Source of the DNA: an uncultured Erysipelotrichaceae bacterium
GTDB taxonomy: Bacteria; Bacillota_I; Bacilli_A; RF39; UBA660
DNA: 64,000 nucleotides
Direction of reading: 5' to 3'
Assembly (NCBI GenBank): GCA_902761685.1
Contig: CACWLI010000005.1
Location: 1-64,000, forward strand
Positions 53,757 to 62,952 of this stretch are shown here, one piece after another; the stretch's first letter is position 1; the number at the start of each line of letters is the position of its first letter. A program made the position numbers and the translations under genes. Under the pieces are notes generated by a model. It made no database searches. It saw nothing but the letters and a program-made list of their open reading frames with translations, and was not told the origin of the DNA.

Positions 53757-55257
53757 TCTTTTTCTTATCTTTTATTATTTTTTCTTCATCTTTTTTTTCT
53801 TCTTTGATATCTGATGTTTCTTCTTTGATATCAGATGTTTCTTCTTCTTTTTCTACTGATGATTCTTCTTCTATATTTTTTTCTTCTTTTAATTCTTCAT
53901 CTTGATTATTAATTTTTTCTTTATTTTTTTCTATTTCAATTCTTTCTTGTAATTTTTTTCTTCTTCTTTTATTTTTTCTCAATTTAGAAATTAATATACA
54001 TATAAGTACAAATACAATTATAACAGTTTCTCCTAGAAGAAGCATTATTATTTTTTCATAATTTTTTATTTTATCTTTTAAAGAAGTATCTTCTTTTTCT
54101 TCTATATATCTTATTACTGATTCAGTTTCTTTATCATATTGATAATAATTATCTTTACCAGTGTTAAAATTTCTAGCATGTATAATGTAAAATTCTGAAT
54201 CATTTTTTTTGTATGATTCAAATGCTACGTCATTTATTGATAATTCTGTTTTAACATATTTTTCATTTAGTTTTTTTGTGAATGATAGGGGAATTAGTTT
54301 TATTTCTTTTAATGAAACAGTTTCATATTTTGAATATGAATTATTTCCTTTATCATAAACATATAATTCTATATTTGATTCACTATTTTTAAGTCCTACT
54401 AGTGTGTAACCATTAAGTTCATTATAAAACCCAGGTATTTTTTGATTATTTATATCAATTGTTGTCTTTTCAAATCCTTCTGGGATAGGTAGACTTGATT
54501 CTCTTTTTACAACTACATATTTATTATTATCTATTGTAACTTCAATTGGATTTGGATCAACTACATTTACTGTTATTGTATAAGTTTTTGAGCTTCCATT
54601 TTGAGCGGTAACAGTAACGTTTATTTTATTTTCTCCTTCACCAACATCATGATTTCCATCACCAGAAATACTTGCTTTAGAGTCTTCTACTTTTGCTCCA
54701 ATATGAATACTAGTAGTATTTGCATCAGCTTCTACAGTATAGTTTGTTGTATCTTTATTAAATGATGGGTTTAATGTTAATCCATCAACATATAAATTAC
54801 TTAAATTATTATTTTTTGAATAAGATGCTTGTTGTTCTGCTTGAGAAATTATTTTCACTGTTTTATTACTAACACTAACAGACATATTTGATTCGGAACT
54901 ATAATCAACAACGCCATAACTTTTAACACTTATTGTTGTACTTCCTGTTCCTACTGCTTTAAATTTATAAGTATATGATTTTGATTTTATTTTTCCGTCT
55001 CCATAGTCTGCAATAGATGCATCCCCACTTGTCATTTTTAGTTTTGATGAATCATAACTTGGAGTGAAATCCCATGCTCCTAGAGTAGAGGAAGAAGATA
55101 CTTTTATTGTAACTGTAAAAGTATTTCCAACAACTACTGTGCTTGAAGATGATGAGATATTAATAGAAGCACTAGCAGCATTTAGAGTTCCTAAATTTGA
55201 GAGAGCAAATAAGATGCTAAATAAAAGAACACTAAAGTTCTTTAGTATTTTTTTCAT
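53686..55257 (-). CDS. Membrane-anchored cohesin-like protein
   Basis: 523 aa. Signal peptide about 1-27 (TLNAA). Residues about 28-140 have the cohesin pattern (VVVGNTFTVTIKVSSSSTLGAWDF, YDSSKLKMTSG, TISVKSYG). A cadherin-like beta-sandwich follows (about 150-237: LSNLYVDGLTLNPSFNKDTTNY). Another outer domain (240-385), a membrane segment (about 396-420) and a long Lys/Glu cytoplasmic tail with a 21-bp repeat (SDIKEET twice) complete it. Lies 9 nt after a dockerin-bearing hydrolase, so it probably docks that enzyme on the membrane. Cohesin assignment is by pattern only. RBS AGGAGGT. Confidence 0.65.
   Translation of the reverse strand: MKKILKNFSVLLFSILFALSNLGTLNAASASINISSSSSTVVVGNTFTVTIKVSSSSTLGAWDFTPSYDSSKLKMTSGDASIADYGDGKIKSKSYTYKFKAVGTGSTTISVKSYGVVDYSSESNMSVSVSNKTVKIISQAEQQASYSKNNNLSNLYVDGLTLNPSFNKDTTNYTVEADANTTSIHIGAKVEDSKASISGDGNHDVGEGENKINVTVTAQNGSSKTYTITVNVVDPNPIEVTIDNNKYVVVKRESSLPIPEGFEKTTIDINNQKIPGFYNELNGYTLVGLKNSESNIELYVYDKGNNSYSKYETVSLKEIKLIPLSFTKKLNEKYVKTELSINDVAFESYKKNDSEFYIIHARNFNTGKDNYYQYDKETESVIRYIEEKEDTSLKDKIKNYEKIIMLLLGETVIIVFVLICILISKLRKNKRRRKKLQERIEIEKNKEKINNQDEELKEEKNIEEESSVEKEEETSDIKEETSDIKEEKKDEEKIIKDKKKKNNKKKKEVLNDEETKTTKLKKK
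53800..53841 (-). repeat. 21-bp tandem repeat (two copies)
   Basis: Two 21-base units differing at one base, encoding SDIKEET twice in the cytoplasmic tail of the cohesin-like protein. Confidence 0.8.
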
Positions 55258-55266
55258 TTTTACCTC

Positions 55267-57594
55267 CTATAATTTTTTATCACCTTTAATATGTTTTTGA
55301 ACTTGTAATAAATCAAGGATAGTAACTTTACCATCACCAGAAGTATCACCAGCGCTTAAATATACACTTGATAATTTTTTATCACCTTTAATATGTTTTT
55401 GAACTTGTAATAAATCAAGGATAGTAACTTTACCATCACCAGAAGTATCACCAGTTACAATAAATGTATATGTTTTAGTTTCTTTATTTGTTTTAACGAT
55501 TAAAGTTGATCCAGTAGTTATTAGTGAACTACCAGTTATTGTTTTTCCATTTGAATCATTAAATATAGCACTTGTTGCTCCAGCTCTAATTAAATTATTT
55601 TGAACTGTTGATACGCTTGTACTATTTTTAATATTAGTAATATTATTTCCATTTGTACTAACTGCTGCATCATTAAGAACTGCACTTAAGGATTTATCTT
55701 CAGGTTGATTTTCTTCTTGACTAGGTGTATTAGTATTTGTTGAAGAACCACTTGATGAATTATTTGGGTTTGTTCCTTCGTTAGTAGTATCTCCGTTTTG
55801 CGAATTATTATTATTATTTTCATTATTAGAAGTATTATTGTCATTCTTAACAACTTTTACTGTAACAATATACTTTCTTTCTTCATTTGTTTCAGATCTA
55901 ACTGTAATTGTTATATCAGTATCTTCATTATTAAGTTTAATCTTTCCTGTTCCAGATACACTTGCTTTTGAACTTTCAGCAGTTGCTTTAACATTTACTT
56001 CAGTAGTATTTGATGATACATATGTTTCATAAGTTAAAACATCTTCATCAAAATTTGGACTAATTGAGAATCCTTCAACTTCTAATGATTTTAAATAATT
56101 ATTACTATCTCCTGAAGCTGGTAGAGAAGTATAAAGTGGCATGTAATTAAATACAGGTATTTCAAATATTAATGGTTCAGTTAATATTCCTGAACTCTTG
56201 TAAGAATTGTAAGTTGAGTTTCCTTCTGTAGCAGGTGCTTGTAAATTTGTCATATATTGGTGAGTGTAATTAGAATAATATGCATCAGGAGATACGTTAA
56301 ACTTTTGATAATATAATGTACCTTGTCCTTTAGTAATATATCCATTTGCTAGGAATGAACTTCCTTCAGTAATTGCAGTTTCTATATTATCCCATACTTC
56401 GCCATCACGACTAATTAGTTTGGCAGCATAAGCAAGTCCTCTAGTAATTGCGCCATATTTAACTCCATCTATTGTTTGCTCATAAGCTCCAATGTTGAAG
56501 AAATTATAATATCCACTATAAGTTTTACCTTTAAATGTAAATTCTGTTCCATTTGTTGAGTCTGTACCATTAGCAGTAACTTCTTGTTTAATTCTACTAG
56601 CTATATGTACTGGACTGATTTTATTTTTCTTTCCTGCATTAAAGATTGGAACAGTATATTTGTCATCTGATAATTTACCACTTCCAAATATTGCTTTAAT
56701 CATACCGGGATATTTATCATCAAATTCAGAAGAGTAGTCTAATTTTTCAAACATGAATATTCTTTCTTCTGTTAAAAAGTTTCTTGGATCCATATAGAAT
56801 GCAATAACACCTGTATTAGCTCTAAACCAAGAAGATCCTTCTGCTGGAGTAGATGATGTTCTATAGTTGTTATTTGTGGTTTGCATATAGTTTTTTCCTT
56901 CTTCACTACTTACAGCAGTTGCAAAACTAGAATTTGTATTTTTGGCTTTAAATACCCAGTTTGGATATTTTTTATGTAAATATGTTAAAAATGGAATATA
57001 TGAATCAGTAAAACCAGACACTTTAAGTTCTTTAGAATATTCTTCATCTGTTGATGTTACATCTTTCTTTTCAGTAACGTATTTTGAACACATGTAACCA
57101 ACTTTACCATTGTAGTATTCAATTTTATACCATTCATTTGATGAGCAACCAGAATTATTTGCCTTAGTTGAACCTAAAATTTTAACATTAACGCCAAGAG
57201 ATAAAGTATCTTGAGTAGAGTATTTTGTACTAGCACCGCTTCTTGCTGCTACATTATTTGCATTTACTCTAGCTGTCCAATCTGCAACATTTATTCCAGC
57301 ATATGAGTTATCTACAAATTTAACATATGTTGAGCAAACATAACCAGTTTGATTTTTATAATTAATTTTATACCATTTAGCACTACATCCATTTCCTTCA
57401 TATAAAGTTTTATCTACTACAGAAATAGCAGTTCCTGTGTTGACTGTATATAAAGCTGAATTGTTTGTTCCAGCTCCACTTCTTATTCTAACCGTGTTTC
57501 CGCTTATAATAGCGTCATAATCAGCATAAGCATAAAGAGGTAAGCAAAAGAAAAATAATGAAAAAATTAATGTCAGTAAAATACTCTTTTTCAT
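55267..57594 (-). CDS. Dockerin-bearing glucosaminidase (peptidoglycan hydrolase)
   Basis: 775 aa. Signal peptide about 1-26. Two SH3b domains (about 28-98 and 103-172) with paired cysteines, a GH73-type endo-beta-N-acetylglucosaminidase (about 190-500; PNWVFKA, WFRANTG, MDPRNFL, ASRIKQEV with the likely catalytic Glu, YNFFNIGA), a cadherin-like domain (about 512-590), a Ser/Asn/Gly linker, a small pre-dockerin module (about 643-713) and a C-terminal type I dockerin of two GDTSGDGKVTILDLLQVQKH repeats. It cuts glycan strands and should be held by a cohesin, and one is encoded next. RBS GGGAGAG. Confidence 0.85.
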   Translation of the reverse strand: MKKSILLTLIFSLFFFCLPLYAYADYDAIISGNTVRIRSGAGTNNSALYTVNTGTAISVVDKTLYEGNGCSAKWYKINYKNQTGYVCSTYVKFVDNSYAGINVADWTARVNANNVAARSGASTKYSTQDTLSLGVNVKILGSTKANNSGCSSNEWYKIEYYNGKVGYMCSKYVTEKKDVTSTDEEYSKELKVSGFTDSYIPFLTYLHKKYPNWVFKAKNTNSSFATAVSSEEGKNYMQTTNNNYRTSSTPAEGSSWFRANTGVIAFYMDPRNFLTEERIFMFEKLDYSSEFDDKYPGMIKAIFGSGKLSDDKYTVPIFNAGKKNKISPVHIASRIKQEVTANGTDSTNGTEFTFKGKTYSGYYNFFNIGAYEQTIDGVKYGAITRGLAYAAKLISRDGEVWDNIETAITEGSSFLANGYITKGQGTLYYQKFNVSPDAYYSNYTHQYMTNLQAPATEGNSTYNSYKSSGILTEPLIFEIPVFNYMPLYTSLPASGDSNNYLKSLEVEGFSISPNFDEDVLTYETYVSSNTTEVNVKATAESSKASVSGTGKIKLNNEDTDITITVRSETNEERKYIVTVKVVKNDNNTSNNENNNNNSQNGDTTNEGTNPNNSSSGSSTNTNTPSQEENQPEDKSLSAVLNDAAVSTNGNNITNIKNSTSVSTVQNNLIRAGATSAIFNDSNGKTITGSSLITTGSTLIVKTNKETKTYTFIVTGDTSGDGKVTILDLLQVQKHIKGDKKLSSVYLSAGDTSGDGKVTILDLLQVQKHIKGDKKL
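55269..55454 (-). repeat. Perfect 84-bp direct repeat encoding the two dockerin halves
   Basis: 55269-55352 and 55371-55454 are identical over 84 bases (period 102). Each encodes GDTSGDGKVTILDLLQVQKH plus IKGDKKL; the linker is SSVYLSA. Confidence 0.95.
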
Positions 57595-57629
57595 ATGTAA
57601 TCTCTCCCATCCTTAATTATATCTATTTT

Positions 57630-57638
57630 ATTATATCA
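57630..57638 (-). promoter_or_regulatory. Extended -10 promoter of the dockerin-cohesin-LCP operon
   Basis: Minus-strand TGaTATAAT, with -10 at 57630-57635. The 240-nt divergent gap (57595-57834) holds this, the opposite promoter and no recognisable riboswitch. Confidence 0.6.
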
Positions 57639-57700
57639 AATAATGACATATTTTTCATTATATTTTTTAATACTTTACATAAAATAATTTTGTAAAATAA

Positions 57701-57729
57701 TTGTGGAAAAAATGTAAAATATGTATTAT
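57701..57729 (+). promoter_or_regulatory. Promoter of the gtrB-like operon
   Basis: TTGTGG (57701-57706), 17-nt spacer, TATTAT (57724-57729). Confidence 0.5.
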
Positions 57730-57834
57730 AATTAAAATGAAGGTAAAAGAGAATAAAAAACCGTTTTATTTGGTCAGGGGGAAATCAATGATTTTTATTT
57801 GCAAATTTTTAGAAATGTAGGGAGTGTAAAGAAA

Positions 57835-58791
57835 ATGAAAAATGAAGGAAAAGTGTTGTATTTAGTAATACCTTGTTATAATGAAGAGGAAATGTTACCA
57901 ATTACATACAAAGCATTAAAAGAAAAAATGGGGAAACTTATTAAGAGTAAAAAAATATCTAAAGATTCAAAAATGGTTTTAGTAAATGATGGATCTAAAG
58001 ATAAAACATGGGAGATTATTGAAGATTTACATAAAAAAGACTCATTAGTAAGTGGAGTTAACCTTTCTAGAAATAGAGGTCATCAAAATGCTTTACTAGC
58101 AGGATTAATGACAGTTAAGGAAGATTGTGATATGGCAATATCAATGGATGCGGATTTACAAGATGATATTAACGTAATTGATAAATTTGTAGATGAATTT
58201 TATGCTGGAAGTGAAATAGTATATGGAGTTAGAAGTTCTAGAAAAAAAGATACATGGTTTAAAAGAACTACTGCTGAGGGATTCTATAAATTTATGAAAA
58301 TGATGGGTGTTGACATAGTATTTAATCATGCTGATTATAGATTAATGAGTAAAAGAGTATTAAATGATTTAGAAAAATTTAAAGAAGTTAACTTATTTTT
58401 AAGAGGTATTTTCCCACTAATAGGTTACAGAACTTCAATAGTAGAATATGAAAGAAATGAAAGGGTAGCTGGAGAATCAAAATATCCACTTAAAAAAATG
58501 CTTGCTTTTGCATTTGAGGGAATTACATCTTTTAGTGTAAAACCATTAAGTTTAGTGTTGAGCTTAGGTATGATAATAATGTTTATTAGTATATGCATCA
58601 TGTTATATTGTTTAATTGTAAAATTATTAGGTCATACTGTTGCTGGATGGGCATTTATTTCTATTTCAATATGGTTCTTAGGTGGACTTCAAATGTTATC
58701 ACTAGGAATAGTTGGAAAATATATTGGAAAAATATATAGTGAAGTTAAAGCTAGACCTAGATTTATAGTACAAGAATATTTAAAAAAGTAG
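57835..58791 (+). CDS. gtrB: GtrB/DPM1-like GT2 glycosyltransferase
   Basis: 318 aa. GT-A domain (about 1-230) with VIPCYNEEEML, VNDGSKDKT, the metal site MDADLQDD and the lipid-carrier group motif RTTAEGFYKFM; two C-terminal membrane helices (about 240-265 and 275-300). Family members load a sugar on undecaprenyl phosphate. The start at 57835 has AGGGAGTG upstream; an earlier in-frame TTG has no such site. With the following GT-C-GtrA gene it forms a complete lipid-linked glycosylation set, probably decorating teichoic acid. Confidence 0.88.
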   Translation: MKNEGKVLYLVIPCYNEEEMLPITYKALKEKMGKLIKSKKISKDSKMVLVNDGSKDKTWEIIEDLHKKDSLVSGVNLSRNRGHQNALLAGLMTVKEDCDMAISMDADLQDDINVIDKFVDEFYAGSEIVYGVRSSRKKDTWFKRTTAEGFYKFMKMMGVDIVFNHADYRLMSKRVLNDLEKFKEVNLFLRGIFPLIGYRTSIVEYERNERVAGESKYPLKKMLAFAFEGITSFSVKPLSLVLSLGMIIMFISICIMLYCLIVKLLGHTVAGWAFISISIWFLGGLQMLSLGIVGKYIGKIYSEVKARPRFIVQEYLKK

Positions 58792-58798
58792 GTGAAGT

Positions 58799-60706
58799 AT
58801 GAATAGACTTAAAGAATTAATTATTCTTGTTTTTTGCTTTGTAATTTTATTTATTATTTCTATATGTCTATATACTGGAATTAATAGAAGTTTATATACA
58901 CCAATTGGTTTAATTCTATTAATATTTTTCTTTTATTTTATATATACATTTTTTTCTAAAAAAACAATAGAAATATTTGATAAAAAATCATTTAAAATAA
59001 TTGGTATAGTTTTGATATTTGCATTTTCTATAGTATTAGGTATAAGCATGAGAGTTGGATTAACTTGGGATTATGGAGTAGTCTTAAAGAGTGCATTTGA
59101 TTTTAGTAAAAATGGGGTGCAAGAATTAGTATATTTTGCTATGTATACTAATAATTTAGCAGTCGTATCTTTACTAACAATTCTATCTAAAATATTACTA
59201 GTGTTTAATCCTAGCGCAAGCTTAAAAACATTTCAAATTTTCACAATAGTATTTAATTCAATTTTAGTAACTGTATCATTTTATTTAATAGCTAAATTAT
59301 CTAGTAAGAATTTTAATAAACAGAATACATTTTTAATAGTATTAACTATGTTGATGTATGTTAATTTCTTTGTTTTTGTACCGGTTTTATATTCTGATAC
59401 AACATCATTGATATTAATTATGCTTGCATTATTATTCTTGTATTTAAATGAAAATAGTAAAACAAAAAATAAAAAAACAATATATTTCATTTTAATGATT
59501 CTTACGCTAGGATTAGGTTTTAGATTTAAAGCAACAACTATATTTTTATATTTATCAATTTTTGTTTTATGGTTTTTAAATAAAGATTTTAAAAAACTTT
59601 TGATATCTGTTCCTATTATGTTAATTTCAATTTTTATGTTTAAATTTATTATAAATAGTATTTATCCAATACCAAATGATGTTTATGAAAAGTATAATTT
59701 TCCATATATTCATTGGATTTCAATGTCAATTGAGCCAAATGGAGTAGGTGGATTTTCTGAAAGTGATGTAAATCATTTATTAGAATTTGAAGGAATTGAT
59801 AATAAAAAAATAGAGAGTAAGAGAATATTAGTTGAAAGAATTAATAATTTTGGACCGAAAGGTTTAATTAAGAAAATATTTAAAGATAAAATGTTTGCAG
59901 TTTGGACTAATCCAAGTATAGGTTCAACATGGATTTTATCTCAAGAACCACAAAATCATACTATTTTCCATGAATTCTTTGCTTATGGTGGAAAATATAT
60001 AGAAAAATATGAATTAGTATTTAGAAGTGTTTGGTTATTTATTATAATTGGAACATTTATTTCGGGATTAATAAACTTAAAAGAAAAAAATGATAATATT
60101 TTAATTTATCAAATGTGTATAATATTTGAATTTATATTCTTATGTATTTGGGAAGTTCATAGTAGATATATTTATTCTTTCTTACCATTTTTCTTCTTTA
60201 CTAGTGCATATGGATATAAAAATGCATTTGATGTTATAAATGGAAAAAGTAAAATAAAGGATAGTAAAATGTTAAAAAAATGTTTAGAAATATATAAAAA
60301 GCATGAAGAAATAATTAATTATTTAATTATAGGTGGGCTTACTACTTTAATATCTTTAATTGTAAAATATGGATTATTGTTTACCATATTGGATTCAAAA
60401 AATGCTATACAATTACAAATATCAGTTATTGCATCTTGGATTATATCTGTATTATTTGCATATGTAACTAATAGAAAATTTGTATTTAAGAGTAAAGACA
60501 AAAATATAATTCAAGAAGCATCTAAATTTTTTGGCTCACGTGTAGCAACTTTATTATTAGATGCAGCAATAATGTGGTTCTTTGTAACATTGTTGAAACT
60601 AAATAGTAATATACAAGTAATAATCGTTACACTTGTTTCACAAGTATTAGTAATAGTTGGTAATTATATATTGAGTAAATTATTTGTATTTAAGAAGAAA
60701 AAATAA
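58799..60706 (+). CDS. GT-C glycosyltransferase fused to GtrA-like flippase domain
   Basis: 635 aa, about 14 membrane helices. Residues 1-490 resemble GT-C (PMT/ArnT-like) enzymes that use lipid-linked sugar outside the cell, with an acidic first outer loop (LTWDYG). Residues about 505-635 are a GtrA domain (NYLIIGGLTTLISL, YVTNRKFVF, KFFGSRVATLLLDAA, NYILSKLFVF), thought to flip undecaprenyl-phosphate sugar. Flippase and transferase are usually separate genes, so this fusion joins steps 2 and 3 of the GtrABC pathway. Follows gtrB by 7 nt with AGGTGAAG. Confidence 0.82.
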   Translation: MNRLKELIILVFCFVILFIISICLYTGINRSLYTPIGLILLIFFFYFIYTFFSKKTIEIFDKKSFKIIGIVLIFAFSIVLGISMRVGLTWDYGVVLKSAFDFSKNGVQELVYFAMYTNNLAVVSLLTILSKILLVFNPSASLKTFQIFTIVFNSILVTVSFYLIAKLSSKNFNKQNTFLIVLTMLMYVNFFVFVPVLYSDTTSLILIMLALLFLYLNENSKTKNKKTIYFILMILTLGLGFRFKATTIFLYLSIFVLWFLNKDFKKLLISVPIMLISIFMFKFIINSIYPIPNDVYEKYNFPYIHWISMSIEPNGVGGFSESDVNHLLEFEGIDNKKIESKRILVERINNFGPKGLIKKIFKDKMFAVWTNPSIGSTWILSQEPQNHTIFHEFFAYGGKYIEKYELVFRSVWLFIIIGTFISGLINLKEKNDNILIYQMCIIFEFIFLCIWEVHSRYIYSFLPFFFFTSAYGYKNAFDVINGKSKIKDSKMLKKCLEIYKKHEEIINYLIIGGLTTLISLIVKYGLLFTILDSKNAIQLQISVIASWIISVLFAYVTNRKFVFKSKDKNIIQEASKFFGSRVATLLLDAAIMWFFVTLLKLNSNIQVIIVTLVSQVLVIVGNYILSKLFVFKKKK

Positions 60707-60726
60707 CAGAATTTTTCTTCTTTTTT
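60692..60726 (+). terminator. Terminator after the GT-C-GtrA gene
   Basis: Perfect 11-bp stem aagaagaaaaa / tttttcttctt (60692-60702 / 60712-60722), then T's. Confidence 0.75.
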
Positions 60727-60772
60727 ATTATGATTAAAAGCTATTTTAGTAGAAATATTATAAACTTTGTTT

Positions 60773-60778
60773 TATAAT
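60773..60778 (+). promoter_or_regulatory. -10 element of tagO
   Basis: TATAAT, 22 nt before the start codon. No clear -35. Confidence 0.45.
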
Positions 60779-60799
60779 ATGTTTGTAGGACGTGATTTT

Positions 60800-61864
60800 A
60801 TGGAACATTTTGAAGTTAATGGACATAATATATTTTTAATAGTTGGTGTAACTTTTTTAGCATCATTATTATTTGTTGAAATGATGAAAAGAGTTGCTAT
60901 ATTTTTAAAAGTTTTAGATTATCCAAATGAAAAAAGAAAAATACATACTAAACCAATGCCTATGCTTGGTGGACTTGGAATATTTTTTGCTTTTCTACTT
61001 GGATATATGATATTTGCACCAAAGAATAATTTAATGTTATCAATATTAATATCTGCATTTTTGATTATGCTTCTTGGATTATTTGATGATATGACTAAAA
61101 GTGAGACACCTATGCCAAATAAGTATAAGGTGTTAGTTCAAATAGTTGTTGCAGCTATTGTTGTATTCTATGGTGGATTAAAATTAACAAAAGCTACTTT
61201 GTTTGGTATGACATTTAATTTTGGATTCTTTGCTCCATTTTTATCAATATTAATAATTGTTGGAATAATAAATGCTATTAATTTAATAGATGGTTTAGAT
61301 GGATTATGCGCAGGTATTTCTTCGATATATTTTCTTACAATAGCAATACTTGGTTTTATTTTAAATAAATTTGGTGGATTAGATATTATACTTAGTTTAA
61401 TAATGCTTGGTAGTACACTTGGATATTTAGTTCATAATTTTCCACCAGCAACTATTTATCAAGGGGACGCAGGAAGTACATTTGAAGGACTAATGATAGC
61501 AGTTATATTCTTGCTTGGATTTAAAACAACAACTTTAACTTCATTAATAATTCCAACATTAATTCTTGCTATTCCAATTATGGACACTTTATTTGCAATA
61601 ATTAGAAGAAAATTAAAGGGTCAAAAAATAGATCATGCTGATAAAGAACATATACATCATCAATTTTTAAAGAAATTTGATAAAAAAAGTACGTTACTTA
61701 TTATATATGCAATTAACATAGTGTTCTCAGTAACAACTATATTTTATTCATTAGGAGACAAAACTGAGGTGGTTATATGTTATGTATTATTAATGTTTAT
61801 AGTTTTGTTCTTGATATTAAAAACTGATATAATTTTTGAAAGAAAAAAGAAAACTGATAAATAA
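60800..61864 (+). CDS. tagO: TagO/WecA-like undecaprenyl-phosphate GlcNAc-1-P transferase
   Basis: 354 aa, about ten membrane helices. MraY/WecA family motifs: HTKPMPMLGGLGIFF, metal-binding GLFDDM, INAINLIDGLDGL, YQGDAGSTFEG and the sugar-specific HADKEHIHHQF of the GlcNAc-1-P group. It starts wall teichoic acid or other wall polysaccharide on undecaprenyl phosphate. The start ATG at 60800 follows AGGACGTG; an upstream TTG frame would begin before the -10. Suggests the LCP protein next door has a substrate made here. Confidence 0.9.
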   Translation: MEHFEVNGHNIFLIVGVTFLASLLFVEMMKRVAIFLKVLDYPNEKRKIHTKPMPMLGGLGIFFAFLLGYMIFAPKNNLMLSILISAFLIMLLGLFDDMTKSETPMPNKYKVLVQIVVAAIVVFYGGLKLTKATLFGMTFNFGFFAPFLSILIIVGIINAINLIDGLDGLCAGISSIYFLTIAILGFILNKFGGLDIILSLIMLGSTLGYLVHNFPPATIYQGDAGSTFEGLMIAVIFLLGFKTTTLTSLIIPTLILAIPIMDTLFAIIRRKLKGQKIDHADKEHIHHQFLKKFDKKSTLLIIYAINIVFSVTTIFYSLGDKTEVVICYVLLMFIVLFLILKTDIIFERKKKTDK

Positions 61865-61876
61865 TTATCAGTTTTT
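61851..61876 (+). terminator. Terminator after tagO
   Basis: Stem aaactgataa / ttatcagttt (61851-61860 / 61865-61874) with loop ataa, then T's. It overlaps the stop codon. Confidence 0.82.
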
Positions 61877-61891
61877 ATTTGGTTAAAAATT

Positions 61892-61900
61892 TGATATAAT
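61892..61900 (+). promoter_or_regulatory. Extended -10 promoter of the deacetylase gene
   Basis: TGaTATAAT, with -10 at 61895-61900. Confidence 0.6.
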
Positions 61901-61917
61901 TTTTTTAAGGTGAAATT

Positions 61918-62868
61918 ATGAAAAAGAATATAGGAATAAAACTTTTATTGATAATACTAGTATGTTTAGATATAGCACTTTGCTTATTATTTACTAAATC
62001 TATGTTTGATATAAAAGATATTAAAAATAACTTAAGTAACGAGAAAAAATTAAAAAATGATTATAAAGAAAAATATGAGAAAGATCATAAAAAATTAGTA
62101 GAAATAGAAGAAAAGAATAAAAAACAAGTTGTTAATAATTCAGCAAGTAAAATACCTGTTATTACTTTTCATAGAACTGTTGATCATGAATCTAAATTAA
62201 AGTATTTTAAAGATAGTGAATGGGTAAATGATGCATCTGTTATGGATGAAGAGTTAAAGTATTTATATGAAAATGGATGGAAAAGTATAAGTTTAGATGA
62301 GTTTTATTGTTGGTATAATAAAGATTGTGAATTTGAAGAGAAAACTTTTGTAATGACTATTGATGATGGTGATAGTGAAGCATATTATGTAGTTCTTCCA
62401 ATACTAAAAAAATATAATTATAAGGCTACATTATTTTCTATAGGAAAGTATATTCCAGAAGTAACAGAACCATTAGAGGAACCAACAAGAAAAAAATTAG
62501 GATATGATATTATTAAAAAATTAAGAGAAGAGAAATCATTATTACAAGTAGAAAGTCATACATATGATTTTCATAGCGAATTAAAAAATGGAAAAGGTGT
62601 TGTTAGTTCAAAAACTAAGGATGAAATAATAGAAGATTTTAAAAATAATGAAAAGTATGGATTTAAATATCTTGCTTATCCTTTTGGATATTACGATCAA
62701 AAGTATTTGGAAGTAATTTCACAATATAGTGATATTAAGATGGCATTCATATTTAAGAAACAAGGATATGCTACTAGACTTAGCAATAGATATGAAATTC
62801 CTAGAATAAAAATAAATAGTTTTATGAATTTAAATGATTTTAAAAAATGGTTTGATTATGCCAAATAA
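61918..62868 (+). CDS. Membrane-anchored polysaccharide deacetylase (NodB fold)
   Basis: 316 aa. Membrane segment (about 6-27), a Lys/Glu coiled coil (about 34-75), then a carbohydrate-esterase-4 domain. D149-D150 in MTIDDGD are the base and metal Asp, and H214 and H219 in ESHTYDFHS bind zinc with the wider spacing seen in some Firmicutes members. AYPFGYYD is motif 3. Acts outside the cell on peptidoglycan or another GlcNAc polymer, removing acetyl groups. RBS AAGGTGAAA. Confidence 0.87.
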   Translation: MKKNIGIKLLLIILVCLDIALCLLFTKSMFDIKDIKNNLSNEKKLKNDYKEKYEKDHKKLVEIEEKNKKQVVNNSASKIPVITFHRTVDHESKLKYFKDSEWVNDASVMDEELKYLYENGWKSISLDEFYCWYNKDCEFEEKTFVMTIDDGDSEAYYVVLPILKKYNYKATLFSIGKYIPEVTEPLEEPTRKKLGYDIIKKLREEKSLLQVESHTYDFHSELKNGKGVVSSKTKDEIIEDFKNNEKYGFKYLAYPFGYYDQKYLEVISQYSDIKMAFIFKKQGYATRLSNRYEIPRIKINSFMNLNDFKKWFDYAK

Positions 62869-62952
62869 CTTGATAATATAATAAAAATGTATTAGAATTT
62901 TATATGTAGGTACAAAAGTACTTAACTTTTTAAAGTATGTAGGTGTGAAAAA

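Noticed and set aside
53627..53905. Plus-strand 92-codon Ser/Phe-rich frame
   Set aside because: Complement of the Lys/Glu-rich tail of the cohesin-like gene and of the 69-bp duplication.
57788..57820. 10-codon leader frame (MIFICKFLEM) before gtrB
   Set aside because: It has a purine-rich site upstream but is too short to separate from chance in this AT-rich gap.
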